The position numbers and the translations under genes are program-made. A DNA stretch of 64,000 bases from positions 1-64,000 of the forward strand of contig NZ_PISD01000030.1 of NCBI RefSeq assembly GCF_002835735.1. Reading direction: 5' to 3'. This document shows, piece after piece, positions 36,128 through 44,769 of this stretch. This DNA is from Cytobacillus horneckiae (GTDB taxonomy: Bacteria > Bacillota > Bacilli > Bacillales > Cytobacillaceae). Every line of letters starts with the position of its first letter. The stretch's first letter is position 1. The notes below the pieces were generated by a model. The model saw only the letters and a list, made by a program, of their open reading frames with translations, had not been told where the DNA came from and searched no databases.

Positions 36128-37426
36128 CTACATCCCAGCTGTTTGATCCATTTTTGACTCATAGGTTGAGATCTTCCTTGTATCGGGAACAAATATAGAT
36201 AATACAAATGAAAGAGTTAGAAAGACCATCATAAATCCGCCAAACACGAGCGGGGAAGGCCCATAAGATTCAGCCATAGTTGTCCAAAGCATCGGACCAA
36301 ACCCAACAATGGCAGCAGCCAATTGGTAGCCAACAGAAAGCCCTGTGTATCGAACATTTGCTGGAAATAGTTCTGAAAATAGCGTTCCTTGTGTGGAAAA
36401 AATCGCGCCCCACAAAACACCCAGCATGACCGCCTGCATAACAAATAGCCAAGTTTCTCCATTACCAACGAGTGTGAAGTAAGGAATAGCTAAAATAAAC
36501 ATAAGTGCAAGACCAGTCATATAAATAACTTTTCTCCCAATAAAATCAGACAGATAACCTATTAGCGGTATAGTAATGATCATTGTTGCACATCCAATTG
36601 TTAATGCTGTCAATGCCCTTTCATTTCCATAGCCCAAATAACTCGTTGCATATACTAATATGAAGGACATCAGAAAAACATTAAAGAAACCATCGCCAAG
36701 CTTAAGACCAATCACATGAAAGACATTCCTGCCGTTATTGCGGAATGTTTCCACAATCGGTACATTAACGATTTCTCCACTTTCCTTCTGTTCTTGGAAA
36801 GCAGGTGTTTCATCAATACCGCTTCTAATCCAGAGGGCAAGAACAATGAGTACTGCACTAAAGAGGAAAGGAATTCTCCAGCCCCAAGCCATAAACTGCG
36901 CTTCAGTCGTTAAAAAGCTGATGATCGTCAAACTAAATGAACCCGCGACCAACCCGAGGGGAACGCCTAATTGCGGAACTGATCCATATAATCCACGCAA
37001 TCCTTTTGGCGCATATTCAGTCGCCAAAAGAACAGCTCCGCCCCATTCCCCGCCTAATGCGATTCCTTGAATGAGTCTTAACAACACAAGTAAAATAGGG
37101 GCAATGAGACCAACCGCCTCATACGTAGGAAGAAGCCCAATTAAAAACGAGCTCCCCCCCATCCCAACCAGGGTCAGCATTAATGCAGCTTTTCTTCCAA
37201 TCCTATCTCCGTAATGGCCAAAGATGATGCTTCCGATTGGCCTTGCCGCATACCCTACACCAAAAGTAGCAAAGGCTAGTAGCAAGCCAATTGCAGGATT
37301 TTCATTTGGAAAAAATAATGTAGAGAAGACAAGCCCGGTTGCGGTACCGTATAAATAAAAATCATACCATTCAATCACTGACCCTGATAAACTGGCAAAC
37401 AGCACACGGCCTTTTTTCTTCTTCAT
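36128..37426 (-). CDS. MFS transporter, metabolite:H+ symporter (MHS) type
   Basis: A 432-residue, 12-helix transporter. Signatures of the MHS subfamily (ProP, KgtP, ShiA-like) are SGSVIEWYDFYLYGTA at the start, GYAARPIGSIIFGHYGDRIGRK near residue 60 and RLIQGIALGGEWGGAVLLATEYAP near residue 120. It probably imports a carboxylate or related acid with protons. It follows an acyl-CoA ligase gene by 22 nt and is cotranscribed, so the imported acid is likely the ligase substrate. Confidence 0.88.
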   Translation of the reverse strand: MKKKKGRVLFASLSGSVIEWYDFYLYGTATGLVFSTLFFPNENPAIGLLLAFATFGVGYAARPIGSIIFGHYGDRIGRKAALMLTLVGMGGSSFLIGLLPTYEAVGLIAPILLVLLRLIQGIALGGEWGGAVLLATEYAPKGLRGLYGSVPQLGVPLGLVAGSFSLTIISFLTTEAQFMAWGWRIPFLFSAVLIVLALWIRSGIDETPAFQEQKESGEIVNVPIVETFRNNGRNVFHVIGLKLGDGFFNVFLMSFILVYATSYLGYGNERALTALTIGCATMIITIPLIGYLSDFIGRKVIYMTGLALMFILAIPYFTLVGNGETWLFVMQAVMLGVLWGAIFSTQGTLFSELFPANVRYTGLSVGYQLAAAIVGFGPMLWTTMAESYGPSPLVFGGFMMVFLTLSFVLSIFVPDTRKISTYESKMDQTAGM

Positions 37427-37448
37427 ATCGCGCCTCTCCCCACTAATT

Positions 37449-39020
37449 CTAGTATGCTAAATGATTTTTTTCATAGCTCTGTTTTAGCAGATGCTTTTGT
37501 ATCTTTCCGACAGAGGTCCTCGGAAACTCTTTTAAGAATAGGATTCTATTAGGTACTTTAAAGTTGGCCATTCTTTCCTTACAATAACTGATCAGCTCCT
37601 TTTCAGTTACAGCTGCCTCTTGATGACAAATAATAAACGCAATAATCGCTTCATCACGAATGTCATCTGAAACACCTATCACAGCTGACTCATAGACAGA
37701 AGGATGACGGTTAAGGACGGATTCGACTTCACTTGCGGCAACATTTTCTCCAGACCTCTTAATCATATCCTTGATGCGGTCAACGAAATAAAAATAGCCT
37801 GCTTCATCCACCCTTGCGTTATCACCTGTATAAAGCCACCCGTTTTTTAAAGTTTCCGCTGTCGCTTCATTATTTTTAAAATAACCCTTCATTACTGTTC
37901 TGCCAGGCACACCTTTAACAATAATTTGACCTGCTTCTCCTAACGGAGCTTCATGCCCATTCTTATCTATTATCTTCACTTCATATCCAATTGTCGGTTT
38001 TCCCATACTGCGGTTCCTGCGGATCCCATCAATTGGATTCATTAATGGGACACCAATCGTTTCTGTCATTCCGTATAATTGCAATAAGGGGACATTAAAT
38101 CTTTGTTCAAATGTTGATAACTGATCATCTGTTAAACTTTGTGCAAACCATATGACTCTCATCTCATTGTTACGGTCCTCTCTATCATAAGCCTGAGCCA
38201 AAATCATCCTCATTGGCGCCGCAAACAAAGAACCGACTGTCGCTCCTAATCGTTTAGCCTGCTTAAAATAGCGGGAGGCACTAAATTTCTCTGTCATCGC
38301 AATGCTAGCCCCGGCCGTCAAGGCAGACATTGTAGAATAATATTGCGCATTCCCATGAAAAAGGGGCAAAACGATTATTTGCCTGTCTTCCGGTGATAAT
38401 CGAATCGATTTTGACATTACCTCACCAGCGAATAAATAATTGGCATGAGTAACTTGAACACCCTTTGGCTTAGATGTCGTTCCCGATGTATAAAGCATTG
38501 CGGCAATATCATCTGCTTCAATTAAGCTAGCGGGAAAAGATGTGTTTTCATGTGCCATTAAAAAGGACAGGCTGCGCTCTTTATGCTCACTACCCTCATA
38601 TCGTGCCAGCCAAATATCATTTAAGTGTGGTAGATGTTGTTTCACTGCTTGAAACTTCTCCAAATACTCCAATTCTGTGATAAGAAGAACCGATTCTGAA
38701 TGCTCCAATATATATTTCATCTCATCACTAGTTGATAATATATTCGTAGGCACCATCACTGCACCGATGCGTGCCAATGCAAACCAGGCAATCATAAAAT
38801 CGATACTATTGGGTAAATGCAAAGTCACATGCTGTCCTTTTGTTATTCCATTCGTTAGTAGCGCACGCCCCAGCCGGTTCGTTTGTTCTTGAAATTTTTT
38901 ATAAGTGAGCTCATACCGTTTCGCCTCTTTATCCTCAAAGATAAGGAAGGTTTTCTCTCCATACATTTTCACCTTTTCATCCAATAAATCTGTTAACGTC
39001 CGATTGCCAACAATGTCCAT
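37449..39020 (-). CDS. AMP-binding acyl-CoA synthetase
   Basis: A 523-residue ATP-dependent CoA ligase of the ANL superfamily. The P-loop MLYTSGTTSKPKGVQVTH is near residue 172, the adenine motif YGMTE near 313, the Asp-containing YTGDNARVD near 396 and the catalytic Lys in PRTSVGKIQKHLL near 507. It resembles ligases for medium or aromatic/cyclic carboxylates and crotonobetaine, but the substrate is not clear. It is first in an operon with an MHS transporter. A CcpA-like box lies about 20-35 nt upstream. Confidence 0.88.
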   Translation of the reverse strand: MDIVGNRTLTDLLDEKVKMYGEKTFLIFEDKEAKRYELTYKKFQEQTNRLGRALLTNGITKGQHVTLHLPNSIDFMIAWFALARIGAVMVPTNILSTSDEMKYILEHSESVLLITELEYLEKFQAVKQHLPHLNDIWLARYEGSEHKERSLSFLMAHENTSFPASLIEADDIAAMLYTSGTTSKPKGVQVTHANYLFAGEVMSKSIRLSPEDRQIIVLPLFHGNAQYYSTMSALTAGASIAMTEKFSASRYFKQAKRLGATVGSLFAAPMRMILAQAYDREDRNNEMRVIWFAQSLTDDQLSTFEQRFNVPLLQLYGMTETIGVPLMNPIDGIRRNRSMGKPTIGYEVKIIDKNGHEAPLGEAGQIIVKGVPGRTVMKGYFKNNEATAETLKNGWLYTGDNARVDEAGYFYFVDRIKDMIKRSGENVAASEVESVLNRHPSVYESAVIGVSDDIRDEAIIAFIICHQEAAVTEKELISYCKERMANFKVPNRILFLKEFPRTSVGKIQKHLLKQSYEKNHLAY

Positions 39021-39039
39021 CTATCACTCCCCCTATGAA

Positions 39040-39054
39040 AGAAAACGCTTGCAA
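39040..39054. promoter_or_regulatory. Candidate cre (CcpA) site
   Basis: AGAAAACGCTTGCAA matches the cre consensus WTGNAANCGNWNNCA closely, with a mismatch at the left edge. It lies between the acyl-CoA ligase start and its likely promoter, consistent with carbon catabolite repression. Confidence 0.5.
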
Positions 39055-39170
39055 TAAAATACAGAAAATTTAAATAATTTTGTATTCATTTTAGTTAAAT
39101 GTTCGATTTCAGTCAATTTCATTTTAGATAAAGGCTAGAAATTCCTTCAAATGAATGATAAATACAAAAT

Positions 39171-39209
39171 AAAAAGAAGCAAAGTTAGTCCTATTGGCAC
39201 CCTTGCTTC
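39171..39209 (-). terminator. Terminator after the signal peptidase operon
   Basis: The 7-bp GAAGCAA / TTGCTTC stem, with further weak pairing inside, is followed on the minus strand by TTTTTATTTTG. It is about 16 nt past the stop of the signal peptidase gene. Confidence 0.75.
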
Positions 39210-39224
39210 AAGTTGTTCTATTGT

Positions 39225-39767
39225 TTATCGCCTAAGTTTAACCGCTAACGGAAACACCGAAAACACAATCTCGCCTCTTACCTGTGCAGATGAAACAAGA
39301 CCTACTTCTGAGCTTCGGCTATCCAGGCTTTCGCCAGGAGTTCTATTGTCGCCCATGACAAAATAATGATCGTCCACTACTGTAATTTTTTCCATATCAT
39401 TAGAAACTCCTGTAATATATTCTTCCTCCAGTGGAGTATCATTAATGAGGACAATGCCATCTTTGATTTCAACGGTTTCGTTTGGTGATGCGATAATTCT
39501 TTTAATGACGTCATAGCCATGAGGGTCATGGAAAACGATGATATCATCATTCTCCAAGTGATAATAGATTTGATTGAAAAGGAGGATTTGATTGTCCTTA
39601 ATGGTTGGGTTCATTGAGCTTCCACTTACAATCGTAAAACTGATGGCATAATGGAAAATGCAAAAGAGAATAAGCATGGAGATGATAAAACCTATCCAGC
39701 TTTTCCATGAGGAAGTGTCGTTTGATTTTATTCTGGTTTCTTCTATCTTTTCACTGGCTGCTGCCAT
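39225..39767 (-). CDS. Type I signal peptidase (Ser/Lys, P-type)
   Basis: A 180-residue membrane protease that removes signal peptides at the outer face. One N-terminal transmembrane helix (residues about 24-45) is followed by the catalytic Ser51 in SGSSMNP and Lys89 in YDVIKRIIA, then the box MGDNRTPGESLDSR. The Ser/Lys dyad separates it from the Ser/His SipW type that processes TasA. It ends a group of four genes with three small secreted helical proteins whose signal peptides share the same A-N cleavage context, so it may be their dedicated peptidase. It starts 12 nt after the last of them. Confidence 0.93.
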   Translation of the reverse strand: MAAASEKIEETRIKSNDTSSWKSWIGFIISMLILFCIFHYAISFTIVSGSSMNPTIKDNQILLFNQIYYHLENDDIIVFHDPHGYDVIKRIIASPNETVEIKDGIVLINDTPLEEEYITGVSNDMEKITVVDDHYFVMGDNRTPGESLDSRSSEVGLVSSAQVRGEIVFSVFPLAVKLRR

Positions 39768-39779
39768 CTGCCTTCACCC

Positions 39780-40229
39780 TTACTTCGTTTGTTCGGACTG
39801 ACCGACTGCTTCCATTTGCTCTTTTGCCGATTGCATAATCGCGTTTAGCTCTGCAATTGTTTCATCAACGTCTTCTCGTTCAGGGTCAAAGCTCTGAATA
39901 AGCTCATCTGTATAACTTTGAAGCTCATTTACTCTTTTTTCAATTTCTGATTGTGTCGTTGCTTGTATCTGTTTGTCAGCTTCCGCAATTTTCACTCGCA
40001 TTTCTTCTTTCAGCCTGGCTGTTTGCTTTTCTTGTTCAGCTGCAACGGCATTCTCAATGGAGGCAATCGAATCGGCCTTTTTGTGTGCAAACCAGCTTGT
40101 TAGCATAGACTCCATATCTTCATTGGCAAATACAATACTGAAGCTGCTTCCGACCATTAGTACAACAAAAAGCATCCCTGCTACTAGCTTAATTTGCTTC
40201 TTTCCTTTCGACCTATGATTTCGCTCCAT
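39780..40229 (-). CDS. Secreted helical protein, signature family member 1
   Basis: A 149-residue protein I do not recognise. It has a basic N-terminus, a hydrophobic signal segment ending SIVFA-N (cleavage expected after Ala35), then NEDMESMLTSW. The Ala-Asn-x6-Leu-x2-Trp pattern is shared at identical spacing with the two upstream genes. The rest is strongly helical, rich in Glu, Gln, Lys and Ala, with coiled-coil character. The frame opens with TTG at 40235, but GGGG with 7-nt spacing serves the ATG at 40229. It is third in the gene group, directly before the signal peptidase gene. Confidence 0.85.
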   Translation of the reverse strand: MERNHRSKGKKQIKLVAGMLFVVLMVGSSFSIVFANEDMESMLTSWFAHKKADSIASIENAVAAEQEKQTARLKEEMRVKIAEADKQIQATTQSEIEKRVNELQSYTDELIQSFDPEREDVDETIAELNAIMQSAKEQMEAVGQSEQTK

Positions 40230-40301
40230 TGTCAATCCCCTTTCTTTTGATTAAAATCCTGAGACCTAATAAATATAGGCCCCAGGCAAATTAAACCCCC
40301 T

Positions 40302-41072
40302 TTACTCGTTGCCGATTCCTGCAACTACATCATCCAAGCTCTGTTTTGCATCAGCTTCAAGCTCAGCCGCTTTTGCAGTAATGATTGCTTGCTGCTCAGC
40401 AACCATACCAGCTAAAATTCTATCAAGTTCCTCACGAATTTCTTCACCTTTCCAAACCGCTTGATTATTCAAATTGCGAGATACGATTTCAGTATAATCA
40501 TCCACATCAGCTGTCAGCTCTTCTTTTGCACGGATAATGGCACTTTCTAATTCAGATACTGCGTTTTCTTTAACAGTATTTAGCTGATTAGTCACCTCAG
40601 TTACAGCTTCCTGTCCCTTTGCACCAGTATGATTGCCAAAGTCCGCAACTGCTGTACCCTGCATTTCGTTACCTTTAGCTAAGATTTCTAATGAGCCACT
40701 AAGGAATAGATTGTAAAATTGATATTCCATTCCCAGCTCAATCGCAGCTTTTTCTGCATCTAATGATTGAATATGGCTTTCCTTAGCGCTGTTTATAGCT
40801 AATGTGGAATTTGCGATGGCACTGTCACGCGTTCCATTGATTTGTGATGTTGCCAACTCTTTTAACACTTCATTTTCTGCTCTTAACTGTGCTAGAATTC
40901 GTTCAAAATTTGCATTAGACTCTGCTAAAACTTCCTCACTAGTCTGATTGAATAAATTATCATACCAGCTTCTAAGTGCCCCGCCTGCATCTGTATTAGC
41001 TAAAGAAAACCCTGCGCCTGAAATAATCCCCACTGCTACTACACCTGCTACCATTTTCTTTTTCAACTTCAT
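40302..41072 (-). CDS. Secreted helical protein, signature family member 2
   Basis: A 256-residue protein of unknown function. Signal peptide residues 1-25 (ending GFSLA), then NTDAGGALRSW with Trp 11 residues after the Ala, as in its two neighbours. The mature part is almost entirely predicted helix, rich in Ala, Glu, Asn and Ile with few aromatic residues. It contains many NxTxAI/SAKE-type heptads, suggesting a long amphipathic or coiled-coil structure. There are no cysteines and no sorting signal. GGGG 8 nt before the ATG is the likely ribosome site. The gene is 23 nt downstream of member 3 and 72 nt upstream of member 1. Confidence 0.85.
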   Translation of the reverse strand: MKLKKKMVAGVVAVGIISGAGFSLANTDAGGALRSWYDNLFNQTSEEVLAESNANFERILAQLRAENEVLKELATSQINGTRDSAIANSTLAINSAKESHIQSLDAEKAAIELGMEYQFYNLFLSGSLEILAKGNEMQGTAVADFGNHTGAKGQEAVTEVTNQLNTVKENAVSELESAIIRAKEELTADVDDYTEIVSRNLNNQAVWKGEEIREELDRILAGMVAEQQAIITAKAAELEADAKQSLDDVVAGIGNE

Positions 41073-41095
41073 CTTCTCTACCCCTTTTTTATAGA

Positions 41096-41527
41096 TTATT
41101 GGCCTAGTATTTCTGCTAAATAACGCGCCGCTTCAGCGTCCATCTTTGCGTTTATTTCTTCCTTTTTCTTTTTTTCGTAATCGGAAAGGTCCTGGTTCGA
41201 CAATTCTTGCTTTACTATTTGTAATCTATTTAGGTAATCATCATGATAGTTTTCAATTGAACTTTTCGTATCATTAGTAGAGGTATGAAGAAATGCATCC
41301 ATTTCTTCTTTTCTCTCCTTAAGAGACTGGCTGCTTTGCTGTGAAAGCTTATTTGATAAGGCAATAAACTCTCCTCTTAAATCTTGAGTGATTTTATCAT
41401 TGCTTATCCGTAAATGCTCACTCGCCCAGGCGAGTAGTGTTCCGCCTGTGTAAGCATTAGCCAATATTGCCGTAAATCCTGTCAAAAAACAAAAGGCGAC
41501 TGTGATGATTAATGCCTTCTTCAACAT
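41096..41527 (-). CDS. Secreted helical protein, signature family member 3
   Basis: A 143-residue protein with a signal peptide ending TAILA, then NAYTGGTLLAW: the same A-N-x6-L-x2-W spacing as the next two genes. The remaining sequence is helical and charged (SQQSSQSLKERKEEMDAF, DYEKKKKEEINAKMDAEAARYL), likely coiled coil. It is the first gene of the group that ends with the signal peptidase. Either GTG at 41530 or ATG at 41527 may start it; GAAGGGA fits the ATG. Function unknown. Confidence 0.83.
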   Translation of the reverse strand: MLKKALIITVAFCFLTGFTAILANAYTGGTLLAWASEHLRISNDKITQDLRGEFIALSNKLSQQSSQSLKERKEEMDAFLHTSTNDTKSSIENYHDDYLNRLQIVKQELSNQDLSDYEKKKKEEINAKMDAEAARYLAEILGQ

Positions 41528-42117
41528 CACTCGTTCCCTTCATACTTATATTTGGCATTCATAGGGGAGACTCTCATCGGTGTGCACCATTTTCAGGATA
41601 AAAAATAAATAATGCCCATTCTATCTCATAATTCTTTTATCCTAGAAAAGCGGCCTCCCCCCTTTCATCAATAGGATTGTTCTTTCTTAAAAACTTATAT
41701 GTTCTTGATACAAAACACTAAAGGAAGTATAGTTCAATGTATTTTCGTTGAAAAACTTCAAAATATACCAAAAATTCAGAATAAAAACCTTAAATCTCTG
41801 TTTTCCTTTATTTTTCTATCGATTCCATTAATTTCTAATAGTGAAATCTTCAAATCATGTGCAAAAACATTGATATATCAACGTTTAAACAGCTTTTCAC
41901 GGTTTTGAAATTAAAAAATGATACATATCGTCTAGTTTATTTTACTTTTTTATATAGATCATAAGCGCTACCTCTTCTATATTTTTAGGAAAAACGATCT
42001 TAACCATAGTAAGCTAAAGGACTGATGAACTTAGCCGCTAAGTTACTCTCGCTCATTTGCATAACGAACTCAATTAAATTAAATAACACCCGCTAAAATA
42101 CCCAAAAAATAAAAATT
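41528..42117. other. AT-rich gene-free interval upstream of the secreted-protein operon
   Basis: Nearly 600 bp with no convincing coding frame; a 69-codon plus-strand frame at 41699-41908 lacks a ribosome site and codon structure. It should hold the promoter of the helical-protein/signal-peptidase operon. A small hairpin AACTTAG-CCG-CTAAGTT lies at 42028-42044. Confidence 0.5.
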
Positions 42118-42136
42118 CCCCTTCAATTAGAAGGGG
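42118..42136 (-). terminator. Terminator after the hendecad-repeat gene
   Basis: Stem CCCCTTC / GAAGGGG with an AATTA loop, followed on the minus strand by AATTTTTATTTTTT. Confidence 0.85.
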
Positions 42137-42195
42137 AGAACTATTGTGGGAAATCATTCATTAAGTGAGGATGATTTGAGGTCTATCATTTGAAG

Positions 42196-42792
42196 TTATT
42201 GCTTCTGGAGCTGCGCTTTAATTCTGGCAATTTCTTTTTCACTTTGTCCAACCTTATCCCAAATAATATCCTGGTCAATCTGCATAAAATTTAGCTTGTC
42301 CATTATTTTTTGATGATTATCTTTAAGGTCGCCTTCAACGGCAGCGAGCTTACCATCAAATTTGTTTTCTAAACCTTTCAGTCCGCTATCAAGTTTTTCG
42401 TCAAATTTACAGCCTAAAACCGTTAACTTATCATCGAACTTGTCGCTTAAATCTTCTAGCTTTTTATCAAACTTACTGCTTAAATCCTCAAGCTTTCCAT
42501 CAAACTTATTACTTAAATCTTCAAGCTTTCCATCAAACTTATTGCTTAAATCCTCAAGCTTTCCATCAAACTTATTGCTTAAATCCTCAAGCTTTCCATC
42601 AAACTTATTACTTAAATCTTCAAGCTTATCATCAAAATTTTTGCTTATTTGGACGGTAGTCTTATCAAGCTTTTCATCGAACTTATCGCTTAACTGAGAA
42701 ATCGAAATGTTCAGCTTCTGATTCATATTTCCGGTCATCTTAATTAAACTAGCAATCATTTCTTCCATTCTGGCTAGTCTTTCTTCTGACAT
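42196..42792 (-). CDS. Hendecad-repeat coiled-coil protein
   Basis: A 198-residue protein without signal peptide or membrane segment. From about residue 35 to 130 it consists of 11-residue repeats with consensus KFDGKLEDLSN, four of them virtually identical, flanked by diverged copies (KFDKKLEDLSD, KFDEKLDSGL). Eleven-residue periodicity suits a right-handed or straight coiled coil. The C-terminal 60 residues continue as helix (IMDKLNFMQIDQDIIWDKV). AGGAGG serves the ATG at 42792; the GTG three codons earlier overlaps that site. It is transcribed alone. Function unknown; similar repeats occur in cytosolic structural or phage tail-fibre-like proteins. Confidence 0.85.
   Translation of the reverse strand: MSEERLARMEEMIASLIKMTGNMNQKLNISISQLSDKFDEKLDKTTVQISKNFDDKLEDLSNKFDGKLEDLSNKFDGKLEDLSNKFDGKLEDLSNKFDGKLEDLSSKFDKKLEDLSDKFDDKLTVLGCKFDEKLDSGLKGLENKFDGKLAAVEGDLKDNHQKIMDKLNFMQIDQDIIWDKVGQSEKEIARIKAQLQKQ
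42482..42613. repeat. 33-bp tandem repeat inside the hendecad gene
   Basis: Four nearly exact 33-bp copies in tandem (each encoding KFDGKLEDLSN on the minus strand), with diverged copies on both sides. Near identity at the DNA level points to recent expansion, so copy number probably varies between strains. Confidence 0.9.
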
Positions 42793-42940
42793 ATGATTCA
42801 CCTCCTTTTTACTATTTTATAAGAAATACTTCCTATTGTCATCTTGATTTTTGTTAAATTATCTCACAGAAAATATGAATTATTACAATATTTATAATAG
42901 AATGAACTATAACAAAACGGAACAAGGAAGGAGAAGTGCA

Positions 42941-44464
42941 GTGGAATCAAATACAGTTATCAATTCTAGCAAAGAAGAGTTTCTATTTGCGGAAATCACT
43001 GTCGAGAAATTACTGGATGGCTACGCTGAAAAAGAATATACAGCAGAAGAGGTTGTTCAATCCTACCTTAAACGGATAGAAAAATATCATTCTTCATATA
43101 ATGCATTTACCTTTATTAACAATAATGCATTAAACAAGGCAAGGGAAATTGATCGCAAAATGGCAGCAGGAGAAAAATTGGGCGTTCTCGCAGGAATACC
43201 TATCGTCATTAAAGAAGCTGTTGATGTCGCTGGTTTCCCTTCGACTTTTGGCTGGGCACCACTGGCGAAGGATGCTGGTGGAATCGAACTCATTCCCGCA
43301 AAAGATGCAACTGTAGTTACAAGATTAAAAGAAGCGGGAGCAATTATTTTAGGAAAAACGAACATCCCTGCTTTTAGCTGCGCTTATAACGCAAACTCCA
43401 GCTGGAAAGGACCTACTTATAATGCAGTAGACCGCAACCTCACACCAGGTGGAAGCAGCAGCGGAACAGCAACCGCTGTATCCGGAAATTTCGCTGTCCT
43501 CGGCGTAGCAGAAGAAACAGCCGGATCCATTCAAGTACCAGCCGCAGCCCAAAGTTTGGTTGGCATTAAACCATCATTTGGACTGATTCCCACAACTGGG
43601 GTCACTCCGCTAGCCGGAAGTACGAGAGATGTGCTCGGACCACACGCACGTACAATAAAAGATACAGCGATCATGCTCGATGTCATGGCTGGCTATTCAT
43701 CCGACGACCCCAAAACGGTTTCCAGTACGGTACCAGCAGCAGGCTACACTTCTTTTTTAAAAGAAAATAGCTTAGAAGGAAAACGGCTCGGCCTTTACGG
43801 ATCAGGCTGGAGGAAGACACAATTGTCGCCGGAAACAAATAAGCTGTATAAAACCGCTGTTGAGCGAATAAAATCTCAAGGTGCCCAAGTCATTGAAGAT
43901 CCATTTGCAGGGACGGGACTTGCCGATTTTATGAAAACAACTGCTACATTTCTCGGCATGGAATCCTTTTTCTATGACTTGCAAAGCTATTTAAAGAATC
44001 TAAATCGCGAATTGACTGTTGAAAAAGTATTTGATAAGGCTGGCAAAATCCCCTGGAAAGAAGATGGTCCACTTCGACCTGTCTTAAACAATATTAACTT
44101 AGAGACCGCTCGGCAAAATGCAGAAAGGCTGCCAGATCTAACTGAATTTAATTCAGTCAAAAACGAATTATTGCGCATCATTACACATGTAATGGCCGAA
44201 AACGAACTTGATGGCTTCGTCTATCCAACTTTTCTTGAAGCATTACCTGAACTAAAAGCAGAAAATATCGCCACATCCACGATTTCCGAGATTAATATTA
44301 GCGGATTGCCATTAGTGACAGTTCCTGCCGGTTACTATGATAGTGGTTCCCCTTTTGCGCTGGCATTCTTCGGTAAAATGTGGAGCGAAGGTGAATTGCT
44401 TGGAATGGCATTTGCTTATGAGCAGGTGAGTAAAGGCAGAGTGATGCCCGAATTAATTGGATAA
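42941..44464 (+). CDS. Amidase signature family hydrolase
   Basis: A 507-residue amidase (GatA-like fold). The catalytic Lys lies in IPIVIKEAVDVAG, the cis-Ser in TPGGSSSGTATAVSG and the nucleophile Ser in ETAGSIQVPAAAQSLVGIKPSFG. It hydrolyses a small amide; the substrate is unknown. It is not part of a GatCAB operon. An open frame reaches 42851, but GGAAGGAG at 42927-42934 serves the GTG at 42941 and the earlier 30 codons (Asn/Tyr-rich) look noncoding. Transcribed alone and ended by the hairpin at 44478. Confidence 0.9.
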   Translation: MESNTVINSSKEEFLFAEITVEKLLDGYAEKEYTAEEVVQSYLKRIEKYHSSYNAFTFINNNALNKAREIDRKMAAGEKLGVLAGIPIVIKEAVDVAGFPSTFGWAPLAKDAGGIELIPAKDATVVTRLKEAGAIILGKTNIPAFSCAYNANSSWKGPTYNAVDRNLTPGGSSSGTATAVSGNFAVLGVAEETAGSIQVPAAAQSLVGIKPSFGLIPTTGVTPLAGSTRDVLGPHARTIKDTAIMLDVMAGYSSDDPKTVSSTVPAAGYTSFLKENSLEGKRLGLYGSGWRKTQLSPETNKLYKTAVERIKSQGAQVIEDPFAGTGLADFMKTTATFLGMESFFYDLQSYLKNLNRELTVEKVFDKAGKIPWKEDGPLRPVLNNINLETARQNAERLPDLTEFNSVKNELLRIITHVMAENELDGFVYPTFLEALPELKAENIATSTISEINISGLPLVTVPAGYYDSGSPFALAFFGKMWSEGELLGMAFAYEQVSKGRVMPELIG

Positions 44465-44477
44465 AATTTATAAGTTA

Positions 44478-44522
44478 GACTGCTAAATAAACCGCGTAAG
44501 GCAAATATTTAGCAGTCTTTTT
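44478..44522 (+). terminator. Terminator after the amidase gene
   Basis: A 12-bp stem GACTGCTAAATA / TATTTAGCAGTC with a loop of about 16 nt, followed by TTTTTAG. Confidence 0.88.
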
Positions 44523-44542
44523 AGTTTTGAGTTCATTTTTTT

Positions 44543-44766
44543 GTTTTTGCATCGGATTTGGTTTTTTTGCGTTGCATATCCGATTTTTGCGTCTGATTTT
44601 GAGTTTTTGCGCCTCTCATTCGATTTTTGCGTCTGATTTTGAGTTTTTGCGCCTCTCATCCGATTTTTGCGTCTGATTTTATTTTTTTGCGCCTCTTTCG
44701 GCTTTTGCGTCTGATTTTGAGTTTTTGCGCCTCTCATCCGATTTTTGCGCCGGATTTTATTTTTCC
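44543..44766. repeat. Tandem array of about 40-bp units built on TTTTTGCG
   Basis: About five to six units of 38-40 bp. Each is made of two 20-bp halves, GATTTTTGCGTCTGATTTTG and AGTTTTTGCGCCTCTCATCC, with small variations. The minus-strand frame through it (44483-44773) encodes a Lys/Arg/Asn-rich repeat that only mirrors the DNA periodicity and has no ribosome site, so I treat it as noncoding. It lies between the amidase terminator and the vanZ stop. Confidence 0.85.
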
Positions 44767-44769
44767 GCG

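Noticed and set aside
39190-39206. TTGGCACCCTTGC as a sigma-54 promoter
   Set aside because: The spacing between the GG and GC elements is too short, and it lies inside a terminator stem.
41699-41908. A 69-codon frame upstream of the secreted-protein operon
   Set aside because: No ribosome site and codon usage unlike the neighbours.
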